Shown: positions 1-7,967 of the stretch, piece after piece
Position numbering within the stretch: position 1 is the stretch's first letter
How the letters are laid out: each line of letters starts with the position of its first letter
Source: Chloroflexota bacterium
GTDB lineage: Bacteria; Chloroflexota; Anaerolineae; B4-G1
Assembly: GCA_024232355.1 (NCBI GenBank)
Contig: JAAEPW010000563.1
Location: 1 to 28,181, forward strand
Direction: 5' to 3'
DNA length: 28,181 bases
Program-made: the position numbers and the translations under genes
Notes under the pieces: generated by a model
What the model saw: only the letters and a program-made list of their open reading frames with translations
Database searches by the model: none
What the model was told of the DNA's origin: nothing

Positions 1-271
1 CAACCACTGCTATAGCGATCTTGCGGAAAAGATAAAAATAGGCAACTCCAATTATTTCCTCATCATCTAGGAACACTTGTCGATAGTTAATTCCTGCCAG
101 TCCTGATGAGTTGCAGTGCAGTAGAGCATCAAATTCGTCCCGGGTTATTTCCTCGTAGGGAGTTGGCATTAGATTGTGTGGATGACGTTCGCCTTTAGGT
201 TCCCAGTTGATACTCAGGTAGTTTTCTGGCTCAACCCATTCTATTTCTTGAGGAAGTGTTTTGTTTCTCAC
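1..271 (-). CDS. Hypothetical protein, N-terminal part (runs off window edge)
   Basis: Ninety codons are open on the minus strand from a GTG at 271 to the window edge, so the C-terminus is missing. The start is set by AAAGGAGA about 7 bases upstream; that ribosome site overlaps the end of the preceding gene (stop at 281-283), so the two are probably co-translated. The product begins MRNKTLPQEIEWVEPENYL and is acidic with several aromatic residues; no motif is recognised. The last visible residues (FYLFRKIAIAVV) are hydrophobic and could be a beta-strand pair rather than a membrane segment. Function unknown; position at the end of the minus-strand operon suggests an early phage accessory protein. 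Confidence 0.7.
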   Translation of the reverse strand, partial: MRNKTLPQEIEWVEPENYLSINWEPKGERHPHNLMPTPYEEITRDEFDALLHCNSSGLAGINYRQVFLDDEEIIGVAYFYLFRKIAIAVV

Positions 272-280
272 AGTTCTCCT

Positions 281-496
281 TTACGTCGGCCACCAACGAG
301 TGGCAAAGTCCCAGCCCCGTGCCTGTCGGACGTCGGGGATCAGGCCATACTTGGCTGACAACACGTAGACGTCCACCGGCCAGGGCGGGCCGTGCTTGCG
401 CAAAATACGATAATACGGGCCGTCGTAGACCAAGTAGGCCGGTCCAGGCTCAAGCCGCTTTTTCTGGCTGCAACTGAGGATCAGTGCATCGGCCAT
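281..496 (-). CDS. DUF6884/YaaA-like small protein, short form
   Basis: Seventy-one residues starting MADALILSCSQKK. The motif LSCSQKKR followed by YDGPYYRILRK and VYVLSAKYGLI is the recognisable core of DUF6884-like proteins, distant relatives of YaaA that are frequent in phages and plasmids; their biochemical role is not established. ATG 496 is preferred because AGAGGA lies 7 bases upstream; an in-frame ATG at 502 has the same sequence too close. The gene overlaps the upstream gene by 47 bases. The usual family continues well beyond SAKYGLI, whereas this protein stops about 20 residues later, so it is a short or C-terminally truncated member. Family call is from remembered motif pattern. 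Confidence 0.6.
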   Translation of the reverse strand: MADALILSCSQKKRLEPGPAYLVYDGPYYRILRKHGPPWPVDVYVLSAKYGLIPDVRQARGWDFATRWWPT

Positions 497-782
497 TTCC
501 ATTTCCTCTAGCAATAATCTTTTGGGCCTTTTGCCATTTGGCGAGCAGTCGTCTCGTGGGTAGTATCCGTAGCCATTGAGTAGCAAGTTCTGTCAGTATC
601 GCGCTCGTGATGATCAGCGTGACCGGAACGCACCCGCTGACTGTGCGGATGTCCAACTCTACCGTGCCGTCGCCATTCTGGTGCAGGGCCAGGCGGCTGA
701 CCTGCAAACCCTTACCGTCGCGGACGACTCTGTTCTGTTCGGGATCAGTCTTGAGACTGACGACTGGTGGTTCTGTTCTCAT
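450..782 (-). CDS. Hypothetical protein
   Basis: 110 residues beginning MRTEPPVVSLKTDPEQNR. The start at 782 follows AAAGGAGA at the right distance; the longer reading to 860 lacks a ribosome site and crosses the intergenic space. The middle part alternates charged and beta-branched residues (GTVELDIRTVSGCVPVTLIITSA), suggesting a small beta-rich domain, followed by a basic helix (LPTRRLLAKWQKAQK). No family is recognised. It overlaps the downstream DUF6884-like gene by 47 bases, longer than typical translational coupling. Confidence 0.55.
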   Translation of the reverse strand: MRTEPPVVSLKTDPEQNRVVRDGKGLQVSRLALHQNGDGTVELDIRTVSGCVPVTLIITSAILTELATQWLRILPTRRLLAKWQKAQKIIARGNGNGRCTDPQLQPEKAA

Positions 783-834
783 AGGGATTCTCCTTTGTAG
801 TGGGGGGCGGGGCGGCTTTGGGGCCGCCCTCCTC

Positions 835-1815
835 CTATTCTTTGTTTGCTTCCAGTACACCCATACCGTTGCAGTGAGGGCAGTCCTTTATGGGTTTATT
901 GATTATTTCTATTAGCTCTTGACAGTATGTATCTACCTGGGCTTTCAAGTCATCCCAGCTTTTACCCTCAAAGCCCTTGATAGGCGTATAGCCCTTGTAA
1001 TTCTCTGGCGACCAAGTCATTTCAAAGACTTCGACTGAACGTGACTTAACATAGGTTTCTCGATACCGTCTTTTCTTGTAGCTTTTACCTCTGGCAGTTT
1101 TGATTTCCCGGCGGCTGGTATATGGATCCCGCAAAAGCACCCTTCTTTCGACGGTAAAGCAAAAGTTGTAATCGGATGTGATCTCTGCTACATTCAGGTT
1201 GATGTGCTGTTTGATGTACTCACGCACAATCTGGTAGGATTCTTTCGATGACAACCTACAGGGTTTCATCGGCAAGACAATTGCAGGGAACAGGATGCGG
1301 TCAAGTATTTGGTTTCGTGCATTATCTTGAGTGATGGTTCCCATTCCATCACTTCGATACCTGCCTGTCTGCGCCGGGTACGAGAAGCCATTGAACTCAA
1401 CAATCTCGTTCAGTTCCAGAATAACCTCGAAGATGAATTGTATATTCTTCATTACGTCAGGCTGGGAATCTGATACTGGCTTGTACAGCGAGCGCAAGTG
1501 CTTGTATTCTTCACACCATGCCCACTCATAATCTACGTAGGTGGCGACCTCATCCCGCTGAAATATCGCCGGGAACTTGTCACTGACCATACTGGGATCA
1601 ATCAACTCGTAGCGATGATTGGTGTTGTCCTGTGGCACAAGTCTTTCAATCTTGGTTGGCTCTTTGGGAATAAAGCACCAACTCTTGTGGAACGTTGGCT
1701 TCGGCTTCTCCCCGTCGAAGAACAAGTTTACAAACCCGTTCTTGTGCCACCGATCAGCGTTCACATCATCTGTGATGTAGTATCCCTTTTGCGTTTTGAT
1801 CGCGAAGATTTTCAT
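835..1815 (-). CDS. Hypothetical protein with C-terminal CxxC
   Basis: 326 residues, start at 1815 with AAAGG about 9 bases upstream; its ATG overlaps the stop of the upstream gene by 4 bases (ATGA arrangement), so translation is coupled. The protein begins MKIFAIKTQKGYYITDD and has a basic stretch near residue 230-250 (RREIKTARGKSYKKRRYRE) and a C-terminal CPHCNGMG motif that resembles one half of a DnaJ-type zinc repeat. No catalytic motif is recognised. Base composition is lower in GC than the replication genes that follow, suggesting separate acquisition. Confidence 0.65.
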   Translation of the reverse strand: MKIFAIKTQKGYYITDDVNADRWHKNGFVNLFFDGEKPKPTFHKSWCFIPKEPTKIERLVPQDNTNHRYELIDPSMVSDKFPAIFQRDEVATYVDYEWAWCEEYKHLRSLYKPVSDSQPDVMKNIQFIFEVILELNEIVEFNGFSYPAQTGRYRSDGMGTITQDNARNQILDRILFPAIVLPMKPCRLSSKESYQIVREYIKQHINLNVAEITSDYNFCFTVERRVLLRDPYTSRREIKTARGKSYKKRRYRETYVKSRSVEVFEMTWSPENYKGYTPIKGFEGKSWDDLKAQVDTYCQELIEIINKPIKDCPHCNGMGVLEANKE

Positions 1816-2180
1816 TTGTACTGTACCTTTGCCTTTCTCGAGTTACATTCCTCGCAGTCTGTCAGGCCACCGCAGTTGGAACAGGTATCAACATCGAATA
1901 TCTGATAGTCCCATCCAGGCGGTAGACCTGATACATCTTCCACGGTCCATTTCTTGACAGTGACAGTGACAATCTTGTGCCCATTCCCATTAGGGAACTT
2001 GGTCACCCCAGCGCAACGCTCCCACCAGTCCATAAAGGCGTCATAGTCCTCGCCGCAAAACGGGAGTATGGCTCCACTGAGTGCTGACAGCACTGCGAAC
2101 GTCCCGCCTTCACCGTCCGGCACAAAACGAACCGTTGCCCCTTTGGGATCAAATGCTTGATCTCCTATCTGTACAAACAT
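1812..2180 (-). CDS. Hypothetical protein with C-terminal zinc ribbon
   Basis: 122 residues with AGGAGG 6 bases before ATG 2180. The N-terminal part (VQIGDQAFDPKGATVRF...) looks like a small beta-rich domain; around residues 45-55 it reads DYDAFMDWWERC. The C-terminal CSNCGG-x3-CEEC pattern is a probable zinc-binding ribbon. The gene lies 9 bases behind the DUF6908-like gene and overlaps the next gene by 4 bases, so it belongs to the same minus-strand operon. Function unknown. Confidence 0.65.
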   Translation of the reverse strand: MFVQIGDQAFDPKGATVRFVPDGEGGTFAVLSALSGAILPFCGEDYDAFMDWWERCAGVTKFPNGNGHKIVTVTVKKWTVEDVSGLPPGWDYQIFDVDTCSNCGGLTDCEECNSRKAKVQYK

Positions 2181-2188
2181 CGTGCCTC

Positions 2189-2692
2189 CTAGAATAGTGA
2201 TAGTTGTACTAACTCGGCATCATCGGGGAGAATACTAACAATGTCGATTTCCTCGCCTGTGATCTTGGCTTTTTCCCATCCCTGAAACTTGAGGTTCTTT
2301 GCCCAAATTTTTACGAGTGGACTGACACTTGAGTGAAACGACGTGTCGACCATCTTGCGGCCATCTCGCTCAAAGAACTTGCGACGGTACACACCGACGG
2401 GATGCTGCGTGATCTCGACCGGCCAGAACTGAAAGTCAACAGGCTGACTTGGGTCATACGAGAACACAATTTCGGGGTCGCGCATCACATCCCCGTTCTG
2501 GATGAAGAAGTGACTGATTGCAACTCTATCGCTGTCCACTCTTTCGATGACCAGAGGTTGATAGCATTCTTTTTCCAATTTCAGGTAAAAGGTTCCACCC
2601 GTGCGGAAAGCTTGTTGAAATGCTTCCAATTTGCCGTGAGCTTGCAAGATGTTCTCAATCGAGACCTGCATCGGTTTTCTTCTCGTTGCCAC
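2189..2692 (-). CDS. DUF6908-like protein
   Basis: 167 residues read from a GTG at 2692 that has GGAGGTG 7-8 bases upstream; the first internal ATG has no comparable site. The order of short motifs (FYLKLEKECYQPLVIE, ISHFFIQNGDVMRDPEIVF, WPVEITQHPVGVYRRKF, then a C-terminal KIWAKNLKFQGW) matches what I remember of DUF6908, a family found on phages and plasmids with no known activity. Position between GNAT and zinc-ribbon genes in a single operon. Family name moderately sure, function unknown. Confidence 0.6.
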   Translation of the reverse strand: MATRRKPMQVSIENILQAHGKLEAFQQAFRTGGTFYLKLEKECYQPLVIERVDSDRVAISHFFIQNGDVMRDPEIVFSYDPSQPVDFQFWPVEITQHPVGVYRRKFFERDGRKMVDTSFHSSVSPLVKIWAKNLKFQGWEKAKITGEEIDIVSILPDDAELVQLSLF

Positions 2693-2708
2693 AATCGCAC
2701 CTCCACGG

Positions 2709-3041
2709 TCAACTCATTGATTCCTTCAGGGCTGCACCTTCTGGCGTGGTATAGCCCCAATCAATTGGAGCGTGAGGGAATTCGGCTCGGAGTGTCTCGA
2801 CGAGCCTGGTTCCAATCCCCTCACGCTTGCGTTGCACCTCGATCCATTTGATAAAAACCTGGCTGTCATACTCGGTCCAATCAAGGTGACCTACATATTT
2901 GCCGTTGCCATCGTGGGCAGCAATGAAACCATCCACCTGGTCGGAGTGAGCGCCGGTTACACTGAGGTAGGTTTTTATTTCAGCAACCGCCCCATTTGTT
3001 TGCCCCGGATAAGTGTCAACTGCGCTGTTATGCGTTTGCAT
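2709..3041 (-). CDS. GNAT-family N-acetyltransferase, small
   Basis: 110 residues. The segment IKWIEVQRKREGIGTRLVETL (about residues 67-87) is the acetyl-CoA pyrophosphate-binding motif A of GNAT enzymes (Q/RxxGxG/A followed by helix alpha3). The protein is shorter than a normal GNAT domain (about 140-150 residues) and the N-terminal strand region is abbreviated, so the fold may be minimal. The ATG at 3041 overlaps the end of the clamp gene by 14 bases and has no clear ribosome site of its own, implying coupling to clamp translation. Substrate unknown. Confidence 0.6.
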   Translation of the reverse strand: MQTHNSAVDTYPGQTNGAVAEIKTYLSVTGAHSDQVDGFIAAHDGNGKYVGHLDWTEYDSQVFIKWIEVQRKREGIGTRLVETLRAEFPHAPIDWGYTTPEGAALKESMS

Positions 3042-4194
3042 CTGCTATCGGCGGTGCTTGACTACTTGTCAGGTGCATGGGCATCAAAACGTGAACGTAG
3101 TCCTCGTCACCGACTGGTCGGAAAGCGCCAGGACTGGCATAATGGGTAGTCTCCAGCACAAGTTTGGGCGTTTTGATGTTCGAGAGTAAATCAATCAAGT
3201 ACCTGATGTCGAACGCCACTTCAATCTCGTCACCCTGGACCTCGGCGGTGATCTCGTTCTTGTTATCACCAGTCTCAACCGACGTAGACGAGAGAGTTAT
3301 CGTTCCTGGTACACCACCGTCGCCAGGTTTGACACACAGCCGGGAGATATGGGCCGAATCGCGGGCAAAGATACGAGCCGCTTTGCACGCTTTCAGGAAA
3401 TCGGCGGTGCTCACCTCTGTCTTGGTATGGTAGCCATTCGGGATGATCTGTCGGTAGTCGGGAAAGTTGCCGTCGATCAATTGGGATGTCAACACAATGT
3501 CTCCGAACTGGAACGTCACCTGTTGACGCTTTTTCCCACGATACAGTTCAACGGTCTCGGACTCCTTGCACAGGCGGGCTACATGGCGAAGCGCCGTGGC
3601 CGGGAGGATGATGCTAAACGGGTCGCCAGAATACCTGGGGGCCGGGATGCTCCGTACTGCCATCCTGTGCCCATCGGCAGCCGCCAACGTGAGTTGTCCC
3701 CCCTCGAACTTCATCAACACGCCTGTCAGAATCGGGCGCGACTCATCGGTGGCGGCAGCAACAGCCACTTGCCGGATAGCTGTGCCAAACTGCTTGGCGT
3801 CGATGGCAGCATATTCCTTCTGGTCAGGGCCGTGGACGATAGGAAACTCGTGCATGTCAATACCCTTGATGTTGGCCGAGGTGCGTCCGGATTCCAGGTT
3901 GAGTGACTGCGTGCGCTGAGTCAGCACCATATCCACCCGTTCCCCTCTGGGCAGCGCTGCGACCAGGTCGCCGAGGGTGCGGGCGGGTAATGTGACACCC
4001 CCGCCCTCGGTCACGTTGGCAGCGATCCAGCAAACGATACCGATCTCCAGATTGGTGGCTGACAATTTCAGATGACCGTCATCGGTTGCCAACAAGACGT
4101 TGCCGAGCACTGGCACCGTGGACTTGGCGTTGACCGCTGGCCCCACGATACCCAAGCCCTTGGTCAAGCTCTCCTGCAAAACTGATACTATCAT
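3028..4194 (-). CDS. dnaN: DNA polymerase III sliding clamp (beta subunit)
   Basis: 388 residues, close to the usual 365-380. The N-terminus (VLQESLTKGLGIVGPAVNAKSTVPVLGNVLL) and motifs such as LKLSATNLEIGI, TLPARTLGDLVAALP and FPDYRQIIP are diagnostic of the bacterial beta clamp, a ring that tethers the replicative polymerase to DNA. The C-terminal tail reads VLMPMHL, equivalent to the cleft-forming VMPMRL end, followed by an extension of about 13 residues that ordinary clamps lack. AGGAGG lies in the end of the upstream gene, 2 bases before this start, so the two genes are coupled. No polymerase or clamp loader is in the window, so this mobile-element clamp must recruit host Pol III or a polymerase encoded elsewhere. 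Confidence 0.93.
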   Translation of the reverse strand: MIVSVLQESLTKGLGIVGPAVNAKSTVPVLGNVLLATDDGHLKLSATNLEIGIVCWIAANVTEGGGVTLPARTLGDLVAALPRGERVDMVLTQRTQSLNLESGRTSANIKGIDMHEFPIVHGPDQKEYAAIDAKQFGTAIRQVAVAAATDESRPILTGVLMKFEGGQLTLAAADGHRMAVRSIPAPRYSGDPFSIILPATALRHVARLCKESETVELYRGKKRQQVTFQFGDIVLTSQLIDGNFPDYRQIIPNGYHTKTEVSTADFLKACKAARIFARDSAHISRLCVKPGDGGVPGTITLSSTSVETGDNKNEITAEVQGDEIEVAFDIRYLIDLLSNIKTPKLVLETTHYASPGAFRPVGDEDYVHVLMPMHLTSSQAPPIADANA

Positions 4195-4195
4195 T

Positions 4196-4753
4196 CTATG
4201 CCTCCTGTAATGAAATGTTTGTAACGGGTCGCTGCCCGCAGTATTCCTCGGCGGTGATGACTCTGTGTGAAAGCGATAGTGCCATAGCTATCGCTTCCAT
4301 GATGTCTCCGTCATCGCCACACTCTTTGAGTACGATGTAGATGAGTTCTCCGGCAGGCCAATCAACATACGCCTTGGCCGGATCACCCAAATATTCTTCG
4401 TTTGGCATCAGCACGTAACCCAGCCGCCGCAAGACGTTGCTGATAGCTATGAGCATCACCTCGCCCTCGCTGATCGGGTGGCCATTGCTGTTGTGCCAGT
4501 TCAGTCCCGGCTTGATGGCGTGATACTCGTCCAGGATGTGCTTGATCACCTCCATCTCGTCCGGCTTGTCAGCACTGGTGATCCGCCCGTGTTCCAGGCT
4601 CTCGATGCATGCGTCGAACGGTAATTCTCTTTTGACCGTTTCGGCATACGCCTGTTTCGCCATCTCGGCGAGTTCGGTGGGCGTTGTCCCGTTGTGGGAA
4701 ATTGGGACGAGTACCCGCGATGTCGCGATCAGTTCAACTATTGTGGTTTGCAT
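4196..4753 (-). CDS. Hypothetical protein upstream of clamp
   Basis: 185 residues with AGGAGG 6 bases before ATG 4753. Predicted mostly helical and acidic, beginning MQTTIVELIATSRVLVPISHNGTT. No family motif is recognised. Its stop codon lies 1 base before the clamp start and its last codons carry the clamp ribosome site, so it is translationally coupled to the clamp; a replication-associated role is only an inference from this position. Confidence 0.6.
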   Translation of the reverse strand: MQTTIVELIATSRVLVPISHNGTTPTELAEMAKQAYAETVKRELPFDACIESLEHGRITSADKPDEMEVIKHILDEYHAIKPGLNWHNSNGHPISEGEVMLIAISNVLRRLGYVLMPNEEYLGDPAKAYVDWPAGELIYIVLKECGDDGDIMEAIAMALSLSHRVITAEEYCGQRPVTNISLQEA

Positions 4754-4762
4754 ACTGCCCTC

Positions 4763-4966
4763 CTATTTGTGGAATATGCTGCCCTGGTGAACGATGTACA
4801 GCAATTCGCTGCCCTCTTCCTGGCTGGCCCATACGGCTGCCGGTTCGTTTTTTGAAAGGCTTAAAGCGTACGCTTTTTGTATCGCCTCATCCAAATCGGA
4901 AACTACCGGATCATCTTCTGAAAAGTTAAGCAGTATACCAACTTGGTAGTTGTCGTATCTATCCAC
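4763..4966 (-). CDS. Small hypothetical protein
   Basis: 67 residues read from a GTG at 4966 (MDRYDNYQVGILLNF...). GGAGGG is 5-6 bases upstream, inside the end of the primase gene, and the reading frames overlap by 8 bases, the typical coupled arrangement. A longer reading to 5032 would overlap the primase by 74 bases and lacks a ribosome site. The sequence is acidic with an alternating pattern of helix and strand (LDEAIQKAYALSLSKNE, then SELLYIVHQGSIF). No function recognised. Confidence 0.55.
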   Translation of the reverse strand: MDRYDNYQVGILLNFSEDDPVVSDLDEAIQKAYALSLSKNEPAAVWASQEEGSELLYIVHQGSIFHK

Positions 4967-5867
4967 GTTTTCCCTCCAAGATAAACTTAATCCATTGATG
5001 CAGGTCAACTCTGTGTAGGAACGATTCCCCAATATCCTTCCCCGCCGGGGGATAGGTGACGATGCCCCGCCCCAAACACTCCCGCTTGTACTTTGCCTTG
5101 GTCATCCCCGGCTCCATGTCGAGAATCTCCCCGGTTTCCTTGTCCACGTCGGGCGGGTCATTGTCGGCGACAATAATGATGTTCTTCACCCTCTTGAAAT
5201 ACTTGGTCCATCGCTCATCCCACACCCCGCCTCCGCCGAAGGGAGCCACCGCCGGTATCCCTAACTGGTCGAGCAAGATCACGTCGAGCGGGGCCTCGAC
5301 GATCAGCACGTAATCCCACGCCCTGCTGATCAGCCGGTTCCAGTTAAAGAGGGACAACCCCTTTGTCCCTGGCACTGCCACGTAGGTGAGAATCCATTCC
5401 TCCGGCGGTGTGCCCAACCATCTTTTCTTGATCCCCACACATTGAGGGGGGCTTCTAACAATGACGTTGGGAATCGTCAGCCTGGGTGCGTGCTCGTCCC
5501 TCCCGATCAAGAAGCGCCTGGCCGTGTCCGGCCTGATCCCCCTCGTGCCCAGGTAGACCAGCACTTCCTCGTCGAGTCGCCTGGCCGCTGCGTGCACGTC
5601 CTCCATCGAGGGCGGGGGGATGGGCGGCGGTGGTTCTCTGTCGGTGATGTCAACGTCCAACAGCTTGACCGAACCCCACATCCCACCCTTGCGTGCTGGT
5701 TTGCCAGGGCAGGAGAGGCACTTGTCTCTACACCACCAATTCTTTTGTCCATCCCAGAGATGAAACCGTTTAGTCCCCGCCCCAGTGAATGGGCAGGGAC
5801 CATGCCATTCTCCGGTACGACGGCTGGCAAGTTTGAATCCTGGCAATGGTGGGGCATACGTTGACAT
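4959..5867 (-). CDS. CHC2-type zinc finger / TOPRIM primase-like protein
   Basis: 302 residues. A zinc-binding N-terminal domain is visible: C25 in GPCPF, then C46, C50 and C53 in WWCRDKCLSC, the place where DnaG-type primases read the template. A TOPRIM fold follows: VLIVEAPLDVILL carries the conserved Glu (E191), IIIVADNDPP carries the DxD pair (D236, D238), and GKDIGE ends the domain. These residues bind the catalytic metal in primases. At 302 residues it lacks a C-terminal helicase-binding region and resembles compact phage primases. It lies immediately after the helicase transcript terminator and has its own likely promoter at 5927-5955, while ATG 5867 has only a weak ribosome site; an AAGGAGG further upstream fronts a 4-codon reading frame that ends just before it. 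Confidence 0.88.
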   Translation of the reverse strand: MSTYAPPLPGFKLASRRTGEWHGPCPFTGAGTKRFHLWDGQKNWWCRDKCLSCPGKPARKGGMWGSVKLLDVDITDREPPPPIPPPSMEDVHAAARRLDEEVLVYLGTRGIRPDTARRFLIGRDEHAPRLTIPNVIVRSPPQCVGIKKRWLGTPPEEWILTYVAVPGTKGLSLFNWNRLISRAWDYVLIVEAPLDVILLDQLGIPAVAPFGGGGVWDERWTKYFKRVKNIIIVADNDPPDVDKETGEILDMEPGMTKAKYKRECLGRGIVTYPPAGKDIGESFLHRVDLHQWIKFILEGKRG

Positions 5868-5926
5868 GGATTCTCTACTCCGTCATAGGGTACGCATCTG
5901 GCCGGACCGTCCTCCTTCCAGGCGGC

Positions 5927-5955
5927 AGTATAACAAAAATGATGGTGCTCGTCTT
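5927..5955 (-). promoter_or_regulatory. Promoter for primase-clamp operon
   Basis: On the minus strand a -10 hexamer TATACT (5932-5927) has an extended TG element and a 17-base spacer to AAGACG (5955-5950). The upstream dodecamer TTGCACAAAGAC is repeated exactly at the 12.5-kb promoter, which supports it as a genuine regulatory unit. Confidence 0.5.
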
Positions 5956-5986
5956 TGTGCAATTTGTTGGCCGAAGGCCAGGCAGC

Positions 5987-6031
5987 CCAAAAAGAAGAAG
6001 GGGGAGAAGGGCTTGTGAACCCCTCTCCCCC
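5987..6031 (-). terminator. Intrinsic terminator after helicase gene
   Basis: GC-rich hairpin (GGGGGAGA/TCTCCCCC arms, 6000-6031) followed on the minus strand by a pyrimidine run CTTCTTCTTTTT. It sits 19 bases after the helicase stop and separates the helicase transcript from the primase promoter. Confidence 0.8.
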
Positions 6032-6049
6032 ACGAAAATAGCGGGAAAA

Positions 6050-7411
6050 CTAGATCTGTTTCCACACCATCCAGCGTGGTATCAGTTCTATATCCACCGC
6101 GCCGGTCTCTCCAAAGTTCGCGGCCTTGACAACGAATTTCCCCTTGAGGCTCAATGTTTGGTCGTCGAGCCGCTCCCGCTGGGCGCTGATCCAGCCTTGT
6201 GCTTTGTGGTACGTTGCGCGGCTATTGTACGTCCTGCCCTCGTCGTTCTCCTGCTGGACGACGAAGGTGATGAACCCCAGCCTCTCGGTGACGGTCTTGA
6301 ACGTTTCGAGGTCACGGGCCAGGGCATTAGCTTGTCCAACGCCAATTTCATATTCCTCACTGTGGGCCAGTTTGTTTACGTAGTCGATCATCACGAAGTC
6401 GATGCCTCGATCTTCGTCTTCGTCGCCATTGCGTTGCCGTCGTAGCTGTTTGTTCAACCTCGTGATGGTTCGAGCTATTTGCTCCGCTGTCCAGCCGGGA
6501 CAGTGAATCTCGAAGCTGTCACCCAATTCCTCGTCTACCCGCTCCTTGGCAACGAGGATGGTTTCAATCTCTTTGTCGGTAAGGGGGATGCCGGTCTCGC
6601 CTTTTTGGTTCTTTGCCAGCATCCGGTACTGGTCAGCAAGATGTTCGGCATAGCGTACATCGCCGACGAGCTGTGTCATATGCCGGGCAATGCGCCGGAT
6701 GTAGATTTTCAGTGGGGTATCTTCCAGGTGGAACATCACGCCGGTGAAGCCCCGCCGGGCGTTGTAGTCGAATAGCTGCTGCATCGTGGATGATTTGCCC
6801 ACCTTGCTCTTGGCTGTCCACAGCACCACGTCGCCCTTCAGTAAGAAAGGGATCAGGGAGTTAAGCTTGGGCCAGGGGAAACAGACACGCGCTCTACCCT
6901 CCCTGATGTCATCGTGCATCTGCATCAGATGCTCGTGGGCTTCATCTGATGCTTGTCTGACAGTCTTAACGGCATCCTCTTCATCCGTTATCTTGAGGTT
7001 GGTGAATGTGTCGGTGATGACGTCGAGCGCTTCCTCCGGGTCGAGGGCGTCGGCGGCCTGACGGGCTTCGATGCTGGCCGTTTCGAGCATCCGCTTCTTG
7101 TGCCAATAGCTGACTGCCCCGGCATATACTTCCAGGGCATCGGGGTCCACGGAGGCTGTCGCGGTTGCTACTTCAAACTCGTCCATCCCGATCATCTTGG
7201 CCGCCAGTTCGATGGAGGTGGTCAGCCCCTTGTCGGCGTTCTCCAGGATGACTTCAAATAGTTCACGTGTCCGGACGTCGCCGATCTTGTGCACGCCCAT
7301 ACTCACCGGAAGGTTGACGATCCTCTTGAGAACGTCCTCTTTTGGTTCCCCGTGCCTGCACACGAGGCCGAATACTAGCCCCTTTTCCGCTTCAGCTTGC
7401 AGCAGTCTCAT
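6050..7411 (-). CDS. dnaB: DnaB-type replicative helicase
   Basis: 453 residues, normal for DnaB. The N-terminal domain is recognisable (RIVNLPVSMGVHKIGDVRTRELFEVILENAD), then the RecA-like motor: Walker A AKSKVGKSS (about residues 200-208), catalytic Glu in MFHLEDTP (E230), Walker B FVMIDYVNKL (D343), the H3-type glutamine region FITFVVQQEN, and a terminal strand set. The enzyme forms a hexamer that unwinds DNA ahead of the fork and partners with the primase encoded next. AAAGGAGA precedes the ATG. Loop insertions around RQRNGDEDEDRG are phage-like. The gene is followed by a strong terminator. Confidence 0.92.
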   Translation of the reverse strand: MRLLQAEAEKGLVFGLVCRHGEPKEDVLKRIVNLPVSMGVHKIGDVRTRELFEVILENADKGLTTSIELAAKMIGMDEFEVATATASVDPDALEVYAGAVSYWHKKRMLETASIEARQAADALDPEEALDVITDTFTNLKITDEEDAVKTVRQASDEAHEHLMQMHDDIREGRARVCFPWPKLNSLIPFLLKGDVVLWTAKSKVGKSSTMQQLFDYNARRGFTGVMFHLEDTPLKIYIRRIARHMTQLVGDVRYAEHLADQYRMLAKNQKGETGIPLTDKEIETILVAKERVDEELGDSFEIHCPGWTAEQIARTITRLNKQLRRQRNGDEDEDRGIDFVMIDYVNKLAHSEEYEIGVGQANALARDLETFKTVTERLGFITFVVQQENDEGRTYNSRATYHKAQGWISAQRERLDDQTLSLKGKFVVKAANFGETGAVDIELIPRWMVWKQI

Positions 7412-7421
7412 TTGTTCTCCT

Positions 7422-7967
7422 TTAGAGTATGATGTCTGTTACGTCGGTTTCTTCTTGCCGTCTTTGCGACTGAGGTACCTCAACGTAGGCTTCGTCCTGC
7501 TCACGGACGTTCTTCACAGCCACGTTGAACGCCCAGTTGACGATCCCGCGACCACGCCGAGTCCCTTTCCTTTTGGCGGCACGTTGAATGTAGCTCACGA
7601 TTCCCAGCATCCGCGCTTCCCCTAATTGCCGAAGGCAGTCAGCCCAACGATCTGCCTCGGCCTGGTTGGCGAATCCGACCACCCCGGCCAGTTCGCAGAT
7701 GCGGACGCCAGCCGGATCAGAAGGCCGCACCATCGACAACGACCGGATAAAGGTCTTTGGGGAACCGTACTTGTTCCTCCACACGTTAGAGTTTCGCCAG
7801 ACTATCCACCGCTCGCAGACGGGGCACTTGTTCACGTCTTGCCCTACCGGTTCGCTGCAGGAACAGGATGCGGTGTATTCGTCTCTCTGAAATGGGTCAT
7901 AGTGATCATCCAGGTCTTTGATGATCTGTTGTAGGTCAAATAAAGTGTAGTTTGGCTTCGAGGTCAT
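7422..7967 (-). CDS. Hypothetical protein with Cys cluster
   Basis: 181 residues, AGGAGA upstream of ATG 7967. Near residues 35-52 it has CSCSEPVGQD then CPVCERW, four cysteines in CxC and CxxC pairs that could hold one zinc ion. The C-terminal part is basic (RAAKRKGTRRGRG) then helical. It overlaps the previous gene by 32 bases and ends 10 bases before the helicase start, within the same operon. A replication-accessory role (loader or primosome protein) is possible from context but no loader motif is seen. Confidence 0.6.
   Translation of the reverse strand: MTSKPNYTLFDLQQIIKDLDDHYDPFQRDEYTASCSCSEPVGQDVNKCPVCERWIVWRNSNVWRNKYGSPKTFIRSLSMVRPSDPAGVRICELAGVVGFANQAEADRWADCLRQLGEARMLGIVSYIQRAAKRKGTRRGRGIVNWAFNVAVKNVREQDEAYVEVPQSQRRQEETDVTDIIL

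Noticed and set aside
281..300. Possible frameshift at the end of the DUF6884-like gene
   Set aside because: No continuation of the family sequence was found in other frames; a naturally short protein or deletion is simpler.
450..860. Longer version of the 110-residue gene starting upstream of 782
   Set aside because: The extension is a Pro/Arg-rich translation of intergenic sequence and lacks a ribosome site, whereas ATG 782 has one.
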